Part shown: positions 12,961-25,739 of the stretch, piece by piece | How positions within the stretch are numbered: position 1 is the stretch's first letter | Layout of the letters: each line of letters opens with the position of its first letter | Assembly (NCBI GenBank): GCA_036925085.1 | Contig: JAUPFP010000039.1 | Coordinates: 1,613,501 to 1,677,500 of the forward strand | From: Brachycybe producta | Taxonomy: Eukaryota; Arthropoda; Diplopoda; Playtdesmida; Andrognathidae | Direction: 5' to 3' | Length of the DNA: 64,000 bases | The notes under the pieces: model-generated | Seen by the model: only the letters and a program-made list of their open reading frames with translations | What the model was told of the DNA's origin: nothing | The model's database searches: none | Program-made: the position numbers and the translations under genes

Positions 12961-13483
12961 CCTTGATTTTTCTATGTTGGAATTCTGATTTTAAGGGTTG
13001 AAGCACCAATTTCGTTAAAAGTTTCTCCTTCTTGAATTTGAGCCCGAAATGAACGACTAACCTGAAGCGTTCGCGGTTAAAAATCAAGACATTTCCAGGT
13101 GGAAATAAAACCACAACTGGGTCAATACAAGCTTATTTTTTTTAAATAAAAAAGGATTTGGGTAAAAAGAGAGACGTCAGAAAGCTTTTTCCTTATAAGA
13201 TTTGTCGATATTAAAAAGGGTTATTTCAAGTCATAATTTAATAATAGACTTGAAGGAAAATGATTTAACTAAACACATGTCATTTTGGGCTTTTAGAACT
13301 GTTATTTTTAGGAAAAACTTTTCATGAATTTAACGGGAATGTAAAATAGTTTTGTTGAAGATCCCTAAATTTCCTCAAAACATTGGGGAAATTCAACTGC
13401 CGGAACAATTTAGATCCACTTTAAAGTTGGATACAGACGGTCAATTCAGACTTGTCCATCTTTTTGTTTCCTTTTGAACTTTT

Positions 13484-14098
13484 AAGCCGGTATCACACTA
13501 GCAACCTCCAATGCAATTCAACTTGCAATGCAACCTGTGATGTGACTTGCAACTAGAACTTTGTAATAAACTTCTATATCCCCACTATTGCAACCTAGTT
13601 CCCAATCAAGTTTTCAAAACTTCGTTTATGTCAAAGGGGCCGACACATTCGGGTGAATCTCGTACGGTGGTATCGGAAGCCATTTTACTTGTAATCCGCG
13701 TTTTACTGAATTTATTTTAAAATTTCAATTCTAATTCTGGGGATGTTCAGTAAAATTGCAGCTAAAAAGTAAAATGACTTTCCATCCACACGATGATCTG
13801 CTGCGAATCTTAGTGAAAATCGTACATGATATTCTGTTCAATGTCTGCCCCTTTGGTTTGTGTCCATATTATAACTAACAGGAAGTTCATAAACCGGAAG
13901 TCATGAAACCGGGAATTCGTTCAATGTTACATGTTACAAACGGCCTGAATGGTTGTTTGTCAGAAAGTCTACTTGAAAAGTCTCTCAAAGTTGAACCTGT
14001 TCAACTCCGTGAGACTGAGTTTGACAGATAGTTGAAAGGAAAGTTTTACCAAGTTGCATGTCACATTGCACATTTTGTTGCTAGTGTGATAGCGGCTT
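13484..14098. mobile_element. TIR element AAGCCGGTATCACACTAGCA
   Basis: Left end AAGCCGGTATCACACTAGCA and right end (inverted) AAGCCGCTATCACACTAGCA, about 615 bp. Sub-terminal TGCAACTTGC-type repeats follow. No ORF of note. Confidence 0.8.
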
Positions 14099-14976
14099 TA
14101 TGTATCTTCTCATATTTAACTATATATTATAAAAATTATTTTAACAGGTGCGCGCATGTTTCCATGCCCGGGATTGACAAGCCAGAATTGACCGTCATTA
14201 CCTAGTTTAAAACTATGAAACAATAAAAACTAACTACACATATTTGAAACATAAGGTGGCTGAATATATATTTATTTTGCTTTTGTGCCACTGTCCTGGC
14301 TAATGCAATGCTCCATAGATGTCTTTTTTGTAAAATTTGGATGCAAAAACGTCAAGCGAACCGTCTTTTTTAACAAAACAACATTACGGTTTTCGGCTTT
14401 TTGCTGTATTTTGATACTATATTGGGGCATTGATTTTTTTGTTGTTGACATAATTATATATTTATTGCCCAAATTCAATCCATTTTTTAGCTTTTCGACA
14501 TTGGAGTAAATTCAGAATTATGTTTTCTTATAATTAATTGCCGTCTACTCATTTGAAATACCTATTCAATGAAGGAAATAATGATTTTTACTAGAAACGC
14601 CCTTCACCTCTCAAAAGTTAAATCTGTTTGTTTTTTTTAAAAATAAACAAGAAAAAATAATAAATATTTTTAAAAAATAGATCTTGAGAAAAAAAAAATG
14701 GAAGGAGAGACAGAGACACAGAGAGAGAGAGGAACCACCGTCACCAAACCACACCCTTAAATAACTTAACAAAAAGCCATTTTTATGCACTAAATAAGAA
14801 CCAAATTGAGTGTTTATTGAATTTGTAGCAAAATGAAATGAGAAGAAAAAAAAAACACGGATAAATGTTACAAAATTAATTAAATGTACAAATATTAATT
14901 TTCTTTTACAGATTGAAATCAAAGATTTCACTTTGGCCCACCCTCCCAGGCTCCAATATATCCACACACAAAAAGT

Positions 14977-14995
14977 GGGGGGGGGGGGGGGGGGG
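14977..14995. repeat. G19 homopolymer
   Basis: Nineteen consecutive G, a site of possible sequencing length error. Confidence 0.9.
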
Positions 14996-15356
14996 AAAGC
15001 ACACTGACCTCCAAAACTTTTTACAATTATTATTGCTAACATAAGGTCGACCACTTTTAAAATTATTAAGGTCTGAATTAAGGTTTTGTGTTCACTTTAT
15101 TAATTCCAATCGACGTGTGAATTCAACAAATAAAAAATCAAAAAACTAACAAAAAAAATTGCACGAGGGTTTTTTTTTCTTTTCTCGTTATCTTTATGAA
15201 GTGTTTTTTTTATCGTCAAATTAGACGTTTTTTCACACCTTTATATCATTCTATATATAGGCAATTATCTGAATTTACTTCAAACTGAGTAATTTTCACT
15301 CAAATTCCAACTTTGTTCTAGTAACTTCTCTCATTTAACGTTCCCTTTAAAGTGTA

Positions 15357-15664
15357 GCCTAGTACAAACCTGATAATTTAAATGCATTTAAATAATGTGT
15401 TCTACAGAGCCCCGTGAAGGACAAACGAACAATATGTCATCAAATTCAATTTATTCAGTTAATAATCTCAAAATATTGAGTTAATACTTAAATATACATT
15501 ATATAAACTATTGACATTAAAATATTGATTTAGTATTTCAATTTAAAATATTAATAATTAAGTCAATTTTTATTTGGTTCTTGTTCTTAACTGGATTCCG
15601 TATAATTCACCTTAAACACATTTAATTTGAATTCATTTAACTCATGTGTGTGTGTACAAGGTAT
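15357..15664 (-). mobile_element. Family T MITE, copy 3
   Basis: Same element in reverse orientation, ending GTGTGTGTACAAGGTAT. It also lies directly beside a family P copy. Confidence 0.75.
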
Positions 15665-15669
15665 AAATT

Positions 15670-15915
15670 AACCTCTAACTCTGTTGATTCTGTCCTTCAG
15701 AAGCTGTGTTTTAGAAACTAGAAGGGGGTAAAAAAGCTCAATGACTTATGGGTATTTTCATATTGATATCTTTGAAATTAAGCTTTTTATGTCAGTTTGA
15801 AAATGACTAAAATTCGTTTAATTTTTTTTTAATAAAAAGTTTATTCTGAAACATATAAACATGAAAATACTATCATTAAATGATTCAGCTGCCGTTCTAG
15901 TTTCTAGCACACTTT
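15670..15915. mobile_element. Family P copy
   Basis: Left arm AGAAACTAGAAGGGGGTAAA with a small insertion; right arm CCGTTCTAGTTTCTAGCACA. Confidence 0.7.
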
Positions 15916-17910
15916 GTGTTTGTTTGTGTTTTTTTCTTTCTTTCACCTCTTCTCTTTAAAATATAAAAACCCTAAGGTTAGAATAAACCTGAAATGTATT
16001 TTAAAACGTTGTTGTTACTTCCTTATTTTCAAAATAAATTTCAATCTGACAAATCCGTTTATCCCTAATTCTAAAAATAAGAAAAAAACTTATTGATGAC
16101 ATTGGCGCCATCTAGTCATTTTAATCAAGTTATTTTCTAGTATTCTACACATATCCCTCTCTCTCTCCAAATATAAAATGTAGTCCCCGCTAAGAACGAG
16201 AAAAAATGAATTGAAAATGTTGGGCGCCAATACATTTTAACGAGACAATACCGTCTTCATTTCCTGTTGACAAAAGTTAGGTAAATTCAGAGTGGGCGTG
16301 GTCGGGGTCTTAATATATTATATCATGATAATACAACTTCGAAAATTCACTGCAATAAAACCAGAAAAGCGACAACGTAAAAGTTGGTTGCAATGCATTC
16401 TCAGGGAAGTCTGCAAGACAAGGTTGTCTTCGTTTCCTGTGTGCAGCATTGTGCGACTCAAATGTTAATGCAAATTCAGAGTCGGCTGGCTATCTGTGAG
16501 ATGTTATGTACCCAAATAATTTGTACATTTTATGCAAATTTACTGAATTATGTCTGATATTGCATAGGAATAATATTAGCAGTCATAAATTATTAGCTAA
16601 GATGTCACAAACCAATGTAACAAATTCTACAAAGAGGTTATTATATGACCCCACTCTGTACAGTCTAATTCTTAAATTTCATTGTCAAAAAAGGGCGCAA
16701 TTAAATTGGTCAGGCTTTTTTATTTATTCTAAAAGTGGTTCATGAACATAACCTAGTTGGGTCCATTAAATTACAAAAGACAGCAATCAACATTCAATTA
16801 CAAGCGCCATTCTTCTTTTACATTCATTTCAAGTCTATGTAATAATCATTACCATTATTACAATGGCTCACTTTTTATTCTTCTAAATTCCCTTTCCGCA
16901 GTAATAAAAAAAACAATTGGTAACAACACGTCACTATAACTGAATGACCCTATTTTCAATAGGATACTGCACAGCGTAATGAGTGAATCACTGTGATAGT
17001 ACGCCATCTTGCGGACAGGTAAGAAAAAAAATCAATTCCTTCCCTCCCTCCCTCCCTCACCCCTTTTTTTCTGATAAGAGATTTTTATTTTCAAACTAGA
17101 AATAATACTAAACGAGGTCACAAACACACTGTGTAAATTTCTATTAAAAACGCAAATATATTCTAAACTTGTCTGTGTCGGTTAGTGGCGCCACCTACCA
17201 TTAAACCTGAGAAGGTATAATAAGAAAAGCAGGTTTATTTTTTTTATTATTGAACCTTGTTGTTAATTGTTTGCTTCAAAGACTTGCTTCCAAGGTTGGT
17301 AGTGACATCTCCAAAATAACCCCCCCCCCTCCCTCCTTCTCTCTTGTTCTTGTTTTTATAACCTATAATTACTAATTTGCCTCCTAGTTAATGTAAATTG
17401 TTAGTGAGGAAAAACAATAAAGGTTCAACATCAAAAATAGAAAGAACATGTCCTTAGAAATTTTTTTTTTATATCTCATTTTCAAATCACCTTTTACTTC
17501 CTGCGTTCAAATTCGTTTCCGGAAGTACAATTCATGCTACAACAATTTTCAAATGTTAATTCAAGCGTGACAATACAACGTCATAGCCCAATAGACACGT
17601 AGAAACCTGCTTAAATCCCCCTCCATCTGCACTTCCATAATAATCTATTTTGAAACTATAGATAGAAATGTGTCTGACATTGAGTGAATTTCGGATCAAC
17701 ATCATTAAATTTGTTAAGACTAATATAGATGATGATTCAGGCAGAGAGAGAGAGAGAGGCATTATTATTGTGTGTCACTCAAGTGGTTTGATATATTTTC
17801 TCAGTCTGTGTCACTGGGTGCAATCGCAAACTAAATCGCCTATTTCTTTATGCTGTCAACAAATCTAAAAGGGTGCACATGCTAATGAATTCTTTAAAAG
17901 AATCTCTCTT
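15916..17910. other. Gene-free stretch
   Basis: AT-rich apart from the dispersed repeat at 16.2-16.5 kb and CCCT tracts at 17045 and 17320. No supported exon. Confidence 0.45.
16230..16490. repeat. Dispersed repeat shared with 27.53-27.78 kb
   Basis: TTGTCTTCGTTTCCTGTGTG and AAATTCAGAGTCGGCTGG here correspond to ATGTCTTCATTTCCGGTGTG and CAATTCAGAGTGGACTTGG at 27.69-27.75 kb. The identity of the element is unknown. Confidence 0.5.
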
Positions 17911-17914
17911 GATG

Positions 17915-18142
17915 ACAGGCATCTGTTGACAGCTTCAGAATTTCTTTGGCTCCGCCCTTTTATGAGCGTCATCAATTTCTAATTGGTTTGTTACTGGGTC
18001 TGATGTCACATGTCCCGCCCTTTTTATTTCAAGTTGGTTGATATTTGGTCTGACGCTCATAAAAGGGCGGAGCCAAACAAATTCTAGCTTCAGAATTTGC
18101 TTGGCTCCGCCTTTTTACAGATGCCCGTCTACAGATGCCTGT
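17915..18142. mobile_element. Family S MITE, subfamily S2
   Basis: Perfect 9-bp duplication CTCTTGATG (17906-17914 and 18143-18151). The right terminus is partly duplicated: ACAGATGCCCGTCT is followed by ACAGATGCCTGT. Confidence 0.85.
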
Positions 18143-18399
18143 CTCTTGATGTTGTGCTTCATTCCACCATTTTCTGCTCAAATATGAGGATAACATGTTG
18201 CAAATGTCACGGTTCCATATACACAATCTTCTTTTTTACATTATGACTAAAGTCAAAACTTTTATATGGCAAATAAAAATTTAAAAAAAAATGTTGCAAT
18301 TGCTTTTAGAAATTGTGGGTTTTATGCAAAAATCCCCAAAATATGCAAGAAAAGTGTTCGTTTTATGCAAATAAAAATTAAAATAAAAACGATTTGCTT

Positions 18400-18620
18400 A
18401 AAGAATCCCCCGTTGTAGAAGTTTTTACTGAAAACAACAAGTTGTTTTTTAAAAGAAATGTGTAATTATGCAAAATTTCCAAAAATTGTGCAATTTGAAC
18501 ATTTTTATAACGAATTAAACTGATTCATTATTATTGCACATATATTGCAAGTATACTGTATTATAATGTACCCAAAAGGGGTTGAAACGGTTTAATTATG
18601 GGGTTCTATGCAGTTTATAG
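18400..18620. repeat. Diverged relative of the PIGG intron 7 element
   Basis: TGCAAAATTTCCAAAAATTG and the following ATGGGGTTCTATGCAGTTT parallel the interior of the element at 47979-48363. The ends are not recognisable. Confidence 0.5.
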
Positions 18621-18644
18621 AAACTTGTTTATTAAATACACACT

Positions 18645-18825
18645 AACAACCAGTTTTGGTGGTCGATTTCGACTGCAAAATGAAGTCGGGTTGTAGCGAG
18701 AAGCGACCACTTCGATTCTTTCCATAAAAATACAATGCAACCACAGCCCAACCACACTTGCAACTTTATTTTGCAGTCAAAATCGACCACTAAAAGTGGT
18801 CTGTATGCCAAGGTCTTAATATCTA
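18645..18825. repeat. Fold-back repeat, relative of 8.2 kb
   Basis: GTGGTCGATTTCGACTGCAA and inverse TTGCAGTCAAAATCGACCAC, ending in AGTGGTCTGTATGCCAAGGT. The copy at 8.3 kb ends the same way. Confidence 0.7.
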
Positions 18826-19499
18826 TGCTAATATCTATGCTTTCCCCGTTGTTCATTTCCTTCTTACCTGTGGTGGACCAACAAAACTGTTCCCTTATTT
18901 TTTATGGCTCAGTTGGAAGCTACCTGTTTTTTTTTTTAAATAAATCCAATTTATTTGCAACACAGTTCTTTCATTAAATAATAAAAAAAGCTTTCAATGA
19001 GATTTTTCTTTTCTTTCATTTCTATTCCCATGTGGTGTTGGTGGGGCGCGACCCACGCACAAAATAAAGCAAACAACAAAAGAGAAACGTTTGATCTTCG
19101 TTTAATTTGTCAAGATTCAACTTCCCTCCCTCTCTCTCTCTCTCTCTCCCCCTATATAAGTCTGTGTATATTTAAAGAGACCACCCCACACACTCCCCTC
19201 CCCCAACCCAACCCAACCTCTCATTTCTTGACATTTTCTTACAATAATAATCTTAAGAGCTATTTTACAGATAACAACTACCAATGACATCCACATAATA
19301 TAATCATTGAACCGCTTTTCTACATTTTAAGATAAAACGAACAATCGATAGTAATTTGAGTTCATTCTTCATCTTCACTTTGTAACCGAAAACCAAACGG
19401 AAGCTGTCTATTAACTCTCCGTCTTCTTGTGTAACTTAATTTCGTTTTAAAAGAGTAAAAAAAAAACCCGCCCCCCCCCCCCCATGAATTCTTGTGATT

Positions 19500-19765
19500 A
19501 TTCTCTGTCCTTCAAGGATGCAAAGCAAAGCAAAAGCTGAATGTGTGTTTTAGAAACTAGAACGGTAGCTCAATCACTTTTAAAGAGTATTTTTTTTATG
19601 TTGATGATATATTTCAAAATAAGCTTTTTATTTAAGTTTGAGAAAATGAACCAACATAAAAATACCTTTAAGCGATTAAACTACCCTTCTAGTTTCTAAA
19701 ACACCTAGTTTATGTTAATTTTGCTTCTGAAAAACTCAATACTCAAGAGTTCGAGCTGTTCATAA
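19500..19765. mobile_element. Family P copy
   Basis: TTTTAGAAACTAGAACGGTA to TACCCTTCTAGTTTCTAAAA, with the asymmetric middle largely deleted. Confidence 0.75.
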
Positions 19766-19769
19766 AATA

Positions 19770-21564
19770 CAACAAAGAAAGAAACATTAATGGCGTTAAC
19801 AGACGAACGACTTTTAGTGGTCGAAATAGACTGCAACTGACCTCTTGAGTCGCATTTATATAACCATTTTTTGCAGTTCATTCAACTACGGCTAGGACAA
19901 CTTCCCAACTGCAAGTATTCGACTCGAGTGGTCGGTTTTGGGCACACGCCGGCGACTTTTCATAGTCCATCTCGACCACTAAACGTCACTCGTCTTTGAA
20001 CGCCATAAATACTGACAAATAACATAATAGTTGTAACCAGGGTGGATAAAAATTACTAATTTAAAAACTCCCATTTTTTATATATAATTGCCGTTAAGTT
20101 AAGTCGGGGATTAGTTTAAGTCTCAATTTACAATGTGTTCCAAAAGTAACTCAACCCATATACAATGAAAAGCGTTTCTAACACGAAATGGAAGAAACCG
20201 GAATATATATTCGTGTTAAAAATATATATAAATGCTTATCTAAGGGACCAGTCTCAACATGTATTTCGTATTATCCGATTTTCCGTGCTAAACGACTTTC
20301 ATAATTTACTAATAACTAAACGTGAAGTCGCTCGATGGGTTGCATTTCTTTTTTGAACACCTTGTACAAGGTATATGTAAGCCTTGGCTGATCTCCGACT
20401 TAAAAATTGATTGAATCAGCTTTTAAATTTAAATCATATTTTTTAATTTAAGTTAGATTTGAATCGAGTTCATTTTAATGAAAAACTGAATCAAATAAAT
20501 CCTGGTGACAAATAGGAAAAACTATAGAAACCCCTGGAGATAGGCAATCACACAAGACGTGTATTGCAGTGAAACCAACGAACCGACAACTAGTTTTACA
20601 CGAATGAATTGCAAACTAGAAAAGAACCTTCGTGAAAGAAAAGAAAATCAGAAGAACAAAACAGATTCTGTTTAACATTGAAAACAAAAGAACGCCTTTT
20701 TTTTTAAAAAAAAAAAGACTTTCAAGATTTATTTTATAAACAAGAAAAGTAAACAATATCTTTTAAAATAAACTTTGAACTTATTGTTTCGTCTTTTCTT
20801 CTTTCAACGTTTGCCACAAAAAAAACGTGAAATATTCAACGCTACGACAAATTACTAATTACAATTAAATTAATTAATTAGATTTAAAATAACTAAATAA
20901 ACTTAAAAACTACTCATTTTACTCGAAAATGTTTCAACTATTTTTCACAAAAGAGCGATCGAGCGATTTCGAGAATCGAAAATCTAAATATTTCCAATCA
21001 AAAATGAAATTAAAAGTACAAATTAAACAAACTTAAAGCTTAATTCGATAGGATTAATAATTAAATTAAAAAATTACTGACTTTAATCGAAACTTTTTCA
21101 TTGATTTCAATTTTACTTTTCAAATAAAAAATTCTATCGAAAAGTAATTTAAAATAATAATTATTTTCTAATAGAAAATATAATTAATTACAAGTATATA
21201 TTAAACAATTTTAATTTGTACTTGTAATTGAAAAAAATTAATTCCTACTTGTAATTAATTAAAACTAAATTGTAATTATAAATCTGAAACAATTTTAAAA
21301 ACTAATTCGTTCGGATTAACTAATTAATTGATTTTAATACTCTTGATAAATTATTTTGCATTATTAAAACTTTCTTTATTATCAAACTGATTATAAAAAG
21401 TTTGTATTTTGTAAAGAAGTATATTATTATGAAGATATGTACATTCGTTTACTCTTCTAGTTTTTAAGAAATCTAAAGAGCAAAAATATGGGGGGGAAAA
21501 AATAACGGAATGAAACCGCAGTGTATTTTTTTTCTGTGCGTTTTTTAACGAGTGATGATAATAC
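19770..21564. other. Gene-free, very AT-rich stretch
   Basis: Decayed GTGGTC fold-back at 19805-20005. From 20680 to 21350 the sequence is strings of TTAATTAA and AAAATT with almost no G+C. A family P right-arm piece lies near 21450. If the exon at 21.6 kb has a partner exon, it should be here or further left; none was recognised. Confidence 0.45.
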
Positions 21565-21768
21565 CTGTGGTGACAAGAGACACGAAATCGGTGGCGCCCA
21601 AGTGGCGGTGGCCAGATGATCGACGGCCACCAAATTACTCCACTCGCCGCCACAACCGTCATCATCCACACTAACGATACGAACGGTCATCGTACAACCG
21701 CGACGTCTCATTATTACCGGAATATCTTCTTCGAACATTAATGATTCATGATGCTTCACATGATCCAT
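21565..21768 (-). CDS. Orphan first coding exon, unknown protein
   Basis: Sixty-eight codons from an ATG at 21768 to a good donor (CCACAG|GTATTA), ending in phase 0. An in-frame TAA lies 6 nt upstream of the ATG, which supports this as a true start. A TATATATATA run about 20-30 nt upstream (near 21789-21799) could be a TATA box. The composition is GC-rich and codon-like (CGACGTCGC, GGCGGCGAG, ACCGCCACTTGGGCG) in otherwise very AT-rich DNA. The protein has a basic patch (RRRGCTMTVR) followed by an acidic, glycine-rich stretch (VDDDGCGGEW). I do not recognise the family. No following exon is visible in the next 1.5 kb to the left. It is probably not an internal exon of the gene at 28.8-29.1 kb, because of the upstream in-frame stop. 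Confidence 0.4.
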
Positions 21769-22854
21769 TATTTAACTAATTAGAACGTATATATATATCC
21801 GTAAGGTGGCGCCACACGTAACGTTTAATAACTGAACACCAAACTTCAATTAATTGATTAGTATAAAAAAACCTTTTTTTTCTCAAGACAAATATATAAT
21901 TATCCGACCGTATAATCGATATAACCTAATAAAAAACGAAGATATGAGGCAAATTGTCACACACAAGACAAAACAATCCTAATAAAGGTAAGGTGTAGAC
22001 GGTGCACGCGTTCGTGCGTGCAGGTAAATGTGCGTGTCAAGTCAATCAGTTATGAGAGAGAGAGATGAAACGACTGAACAACACTCGAAGTGACTGAACA
22101 AAACAAACAGGTTGAAGTAAAAATACTCTTTTCAATGTCAGAATTAATACGATTGCGTTTCTCCATAACAACCCGTGCGATAATAGACTGAGAGTAAAAG
22201 AGAAAGAGAGAGAGAGTAAAAGAGAGAGGAGCTACTACTAATAATAACTTGAGCAACACTTAAGAAATAAGAGAATTTGCAATAAAAATCTTCCAACATG
22301 CTAGTTGTGGCCCCAAAACATCATAAATGGACCTTAAACACAGTGATCCACGTAACACGCACTTAAACACGTAATAGTTGAATGTAAAAAGAGTGAGGGG
22401 GGAGGGGGGATCTCCTCTAAAAAATGTGTAGCCAGCCAGGTAGATAAAGAAGAAGAAGAAATCCATCTTCTTGCAATCAAAGAAGCAAACAGGTGATTGG
22501 TTCAAATATAGACCACACCTCCACTAGAATGTGTATACACAATGTATAAACCAATATATGTATATGCAAGAAACTGGTATCACAAAGTCTCTTCCTATTG
22601 GATAAGTTGTTCTCGTTGTTAGGTGTGTGTTTGTGTCACTGTTTTACCTGAAGATCGAAAGAAGAAGAAAACCTTGTTTTTTATTTCTGTCTCTCATTCA
22701 TCAACTTAAAAATTGAAACAAAAATCAACAAGAGGAAAAAGATTTTTGGAAAATATCTTGAAAATTTAATGTTATTTTAAAAACGTTTTTTTCTTTCTTT
22801 CATTTTCTCATCTTTGTTGGGAGGCACAACATATGCCAGCCATATTTTATAAAA

Positions 22855-23545
22855 ATTAAGCATCTACTCACGAGCAGCTACTCGAAAAGTTGTAGAATAA
22901 GTGCTCAGTAAACTCAATTTTTATACGAATAAAGTTGACAGTACAGTAATGTAGCACTTACTATGGTTATGTGAGTAGGTGCTCACTCTCACATCAAAGA
23001 ATTGCTTCCTACTCAATTTATGGAGTAGTAAGTAAAAGTAGGTAAGTCATTTTTATCCATACCAAAAAAAAATGTGAGCAACTGATCGGAGTTTGGGTAG
23101 TGTCTCATAACATGAGTATATATAGGTGCTACAGGTTTGAGCATCTACTCACGCGATTTTTTTCATAACAATTCGAGCACCTGCTCGAAAAATGTGAGCA
23201 AAGAATATGTACTCACTTTTATTAATACCACCCAATGAGTGATGATCATAAAAAGTGAGCATCTGCTTCAAAAATCATGTGCTTAAATTCGTATGAATAA
23301 AACATGTGAGTAGATGCTCAAACTGGACGGACTTTTTGTTATGGCTGAGCATATGCTTACTTTTTTTATATGAATATAAAGAGTATATGTTTTCTATACA
23401 TTGAGTAGGTGCTCCATGTTTTGTGAATTTGGAAAGGGCCAATATTTTATAATTTGAGAATGAGCACCTACTCACATTGCCGGAGTAGGTGCTGTTTTCT
23501 TAAAGAAACTTTATTCATATAAAAACTGAGCACCTACTCGGCTTC
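22855..23545. repeat. Array of dispersed GAGCACCTACTC motifs
   Basis: More than a dozen copies of GAGCATCTACTCAC / GAGCACCTACTC and the inverse GAGTAGGTGCTC, in both orientations, at irregular spacing over 690 bp. A larger palindrome lies at 23460-23540 (GAGCACCTACTC, then CGGAGTAGGTGCT). Confidence 0.75.
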
Positions 23546-24256
23546 TTTTTAGAGCCTTTTTCAGTGTCCAATTATCTTCTAGAATTTTGCTCTTAATTGT
23601 GTGTATCTTTACCATCAAATTGGTGGTTTTCACACACTTGACTAGTGATTGTGTAGAATGACTGATTTCACACTTGGTGACAACATTAAATAAATAGGTA
23701 AGGAAGGGCTTAAATGCGTGGATGAAACAAAATCTCCTCCTCCTCCTCATTCAAAACATGTTTACAACTTATTTTAAATAAGACTACATACGGACAGACA
23801 CAGACAGACAGACACCTGTAGGTGTATTCGAATATCATAAGTTCATAACAAGCACTTACATACAGTGTACACTCATTATAATAAGAAACCCATATTGCAC
23901 AAATAGACACACACGTGTATAAGCAAATGTAATTAAAACATGAAGAAAAAAAATCAATTTCAAGTGATGAATAAATTAAGTTGTTGCTGATGGAATTTAA
24001 AATAACCGTTTTGTAGATAAGAAGAATGTCGAAATGTGACATTTAAAGCGTCAAGGAATGGAGAAGAGAAGAATCCCAACGCCGCCGCCGCCGCAAAACG
24101 CGTACAATTTATAAAATAAACATAAAATATAATATAAATTTCAATTTTAACAAGAAAAAAGTGAGAGAAAAAAAAAACCCAGTCATACAGGTAGCTCAAC
24201 TACGAGTTATGTCCGTTACTCATTACATGCTATAGCTGAGTGTAGTCAATAGATGG

Positions 24257-24602
24257 CGCAACTGCTACTTAAGAGCTTAAGATGGTTTATGAAAGAAAAA
24301 TTAAGAAAAACTAGAGTTTTAGAAAATAAAAAGGGTAGCTTAATCACTGAAGGGTATTTTCAGGTTGTTTTCTTTCAAAATAAGCTTCTTATACGAGTTT
24401 GAAAATGACACATCTTTAAGGTGACGATGGCATTTTCTTTTATAAAAAGCTTATTTTGAAAGATATTTACTTGAAAATATTTTTAAGTAATTTAACTGCC
24501 CTTCAAGTTTCTAAAACACTTTCTATAGTTTCTCTTTATTTTGCTCTTAAGATATAATAATCAAGAGTTCGAAAATCAGTTCTTCATAAACCAGCTTAAC
24601 AA
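24257..24602. mobile_element. Family P copy with both ends visible
   Basis: Ends TTAAGATGGTTTATGAA and TTCATAAACCAGCTTAA form the outer inverted repeat. The flanking TTAA on each side could be a target-site duplication or part of the terminus. The arm core is TTTTAGAAAATAAAAAGGGT. Confidence 0.8.
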
Positions 24603-24863
24603 GGTTTACTTGATACACATTAGGCAAAAGTGGCCATTTTTGTTTGTCACTTGACAGCTGATTGATTAGATAAAAGTCTATTGAGTATGATAGGAGAAAA
24701 ACGTACTTTTTGCACGTTATTAACTTATTATGCATACATATTCACATGTTATCAACCGTCACGTAACAAACGAACATGGCCGCTTTCGAATAACTTTTAT
24801 ACAAGTCAGGCAAAAGCGGCCAAGTTTGTTTGTTATGTGACAGTTGAACCTTATAGAAGCGTT

Positions 24864-25252
24864 AGGCCTCGTTTTCACGATGACAGTTTTCACGATAGTT
24901 GTTGTCATGAGAGCAACTATAGTGAGAACTATCATCGAGCAGACCACATGACAGTCACTATCGCACTGTTGCGATAGCTGATAGTACCGTTGCGACAGTG
25001 ATAGTAACTATAATGGTTGTTGAGTGACCACTTGTAGGGAAAAATTCACTTTATAGGGAAATTTGGCTTCTGATGGAGGGAGAGAGGCAACACTGTTGTT
25101 GACTCAAACACATCTGTGAAGTAGACGTGACAGACAACTATCACGTTACTTCAAGATATGTAGACCGTTGCTGTCGTAAGAGAGAAGAACTATCAGAACT
25201 TTCATGACAGCTACTCTCTCACAAAAAAACTATCACCGTGAAAACGAGGCTT
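24864..25252. mobile_element. TIR element AGGCCTCGTTTTCACGATGA
   Basis: Left end AGGCCTCGTTTTCACGATGA, right end (inverted) AAGCCTCGTTTTCACGGTGA. The interior is rich in inverted copies of ACTATCA/TGATAGT. Confidence 0.8.
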
Positions 25253-25739
25253 TATTTCATTCTTTCTCATTGCTTTGCAAAAGAGATTCAAAGTTTAATT
25301 TATGAAGTGAAATAAAAAGATAAGAAGAGGTATAAAGAGAACCTTGATGAGAGGCTACACAAATAAAGCTCACTCATGACGTTTTTCTCTAAGATGAAGA
25401 TGAACTACCTGTATGCATATACCTTATTGACAGTGAATAAAAAAAACCCGAAAATGGACCTAATCAAACACAAAAACTGACTGCATCAGGTTGCCATGAC
25501 AACAATGAGAAAAATACGCATCAAACAGGAGGAACACTGTTTTTTTTTTTCCTAATTCTATTCAAATCACTTTGCACCAATTTAAACAGAAGAAGAAGAA
25601 AAATAGTTTGGAGGACGACACTAGCGCCAAAATAAAGAGCGAGATAATATTGAACTAAACAGGTGAGTCGTCTATGAAGATAATTCATGTAAAATAAATT
25701 AACGCTAATTGTCACGTTAAAGTGAAGCAACTAAATTCA

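Noticed and set aside
14912-14974. A possible plus-strand exon (strong acceptor, then ATTGAAATCAAAGATTTCAC..., 21 codons)
   Set aside because: The acceptor is good, but the only donor runs into the G19 tract, no neighbouring exons exist and the peptide is unrecognisable.
14611-15054. A 147-codon minus-strand open frame with poly-proline
   Set aside because: The proline run is the G19 homopolymer and the rest is T-rich, intron-like sequence; no splice or homology support.
22855-23545. CRISPR-like array
   Set aside because: Motif copies occur in both orientations with irregular spacing in a eukaryotic genome; no uniform repeat-spacer structure.
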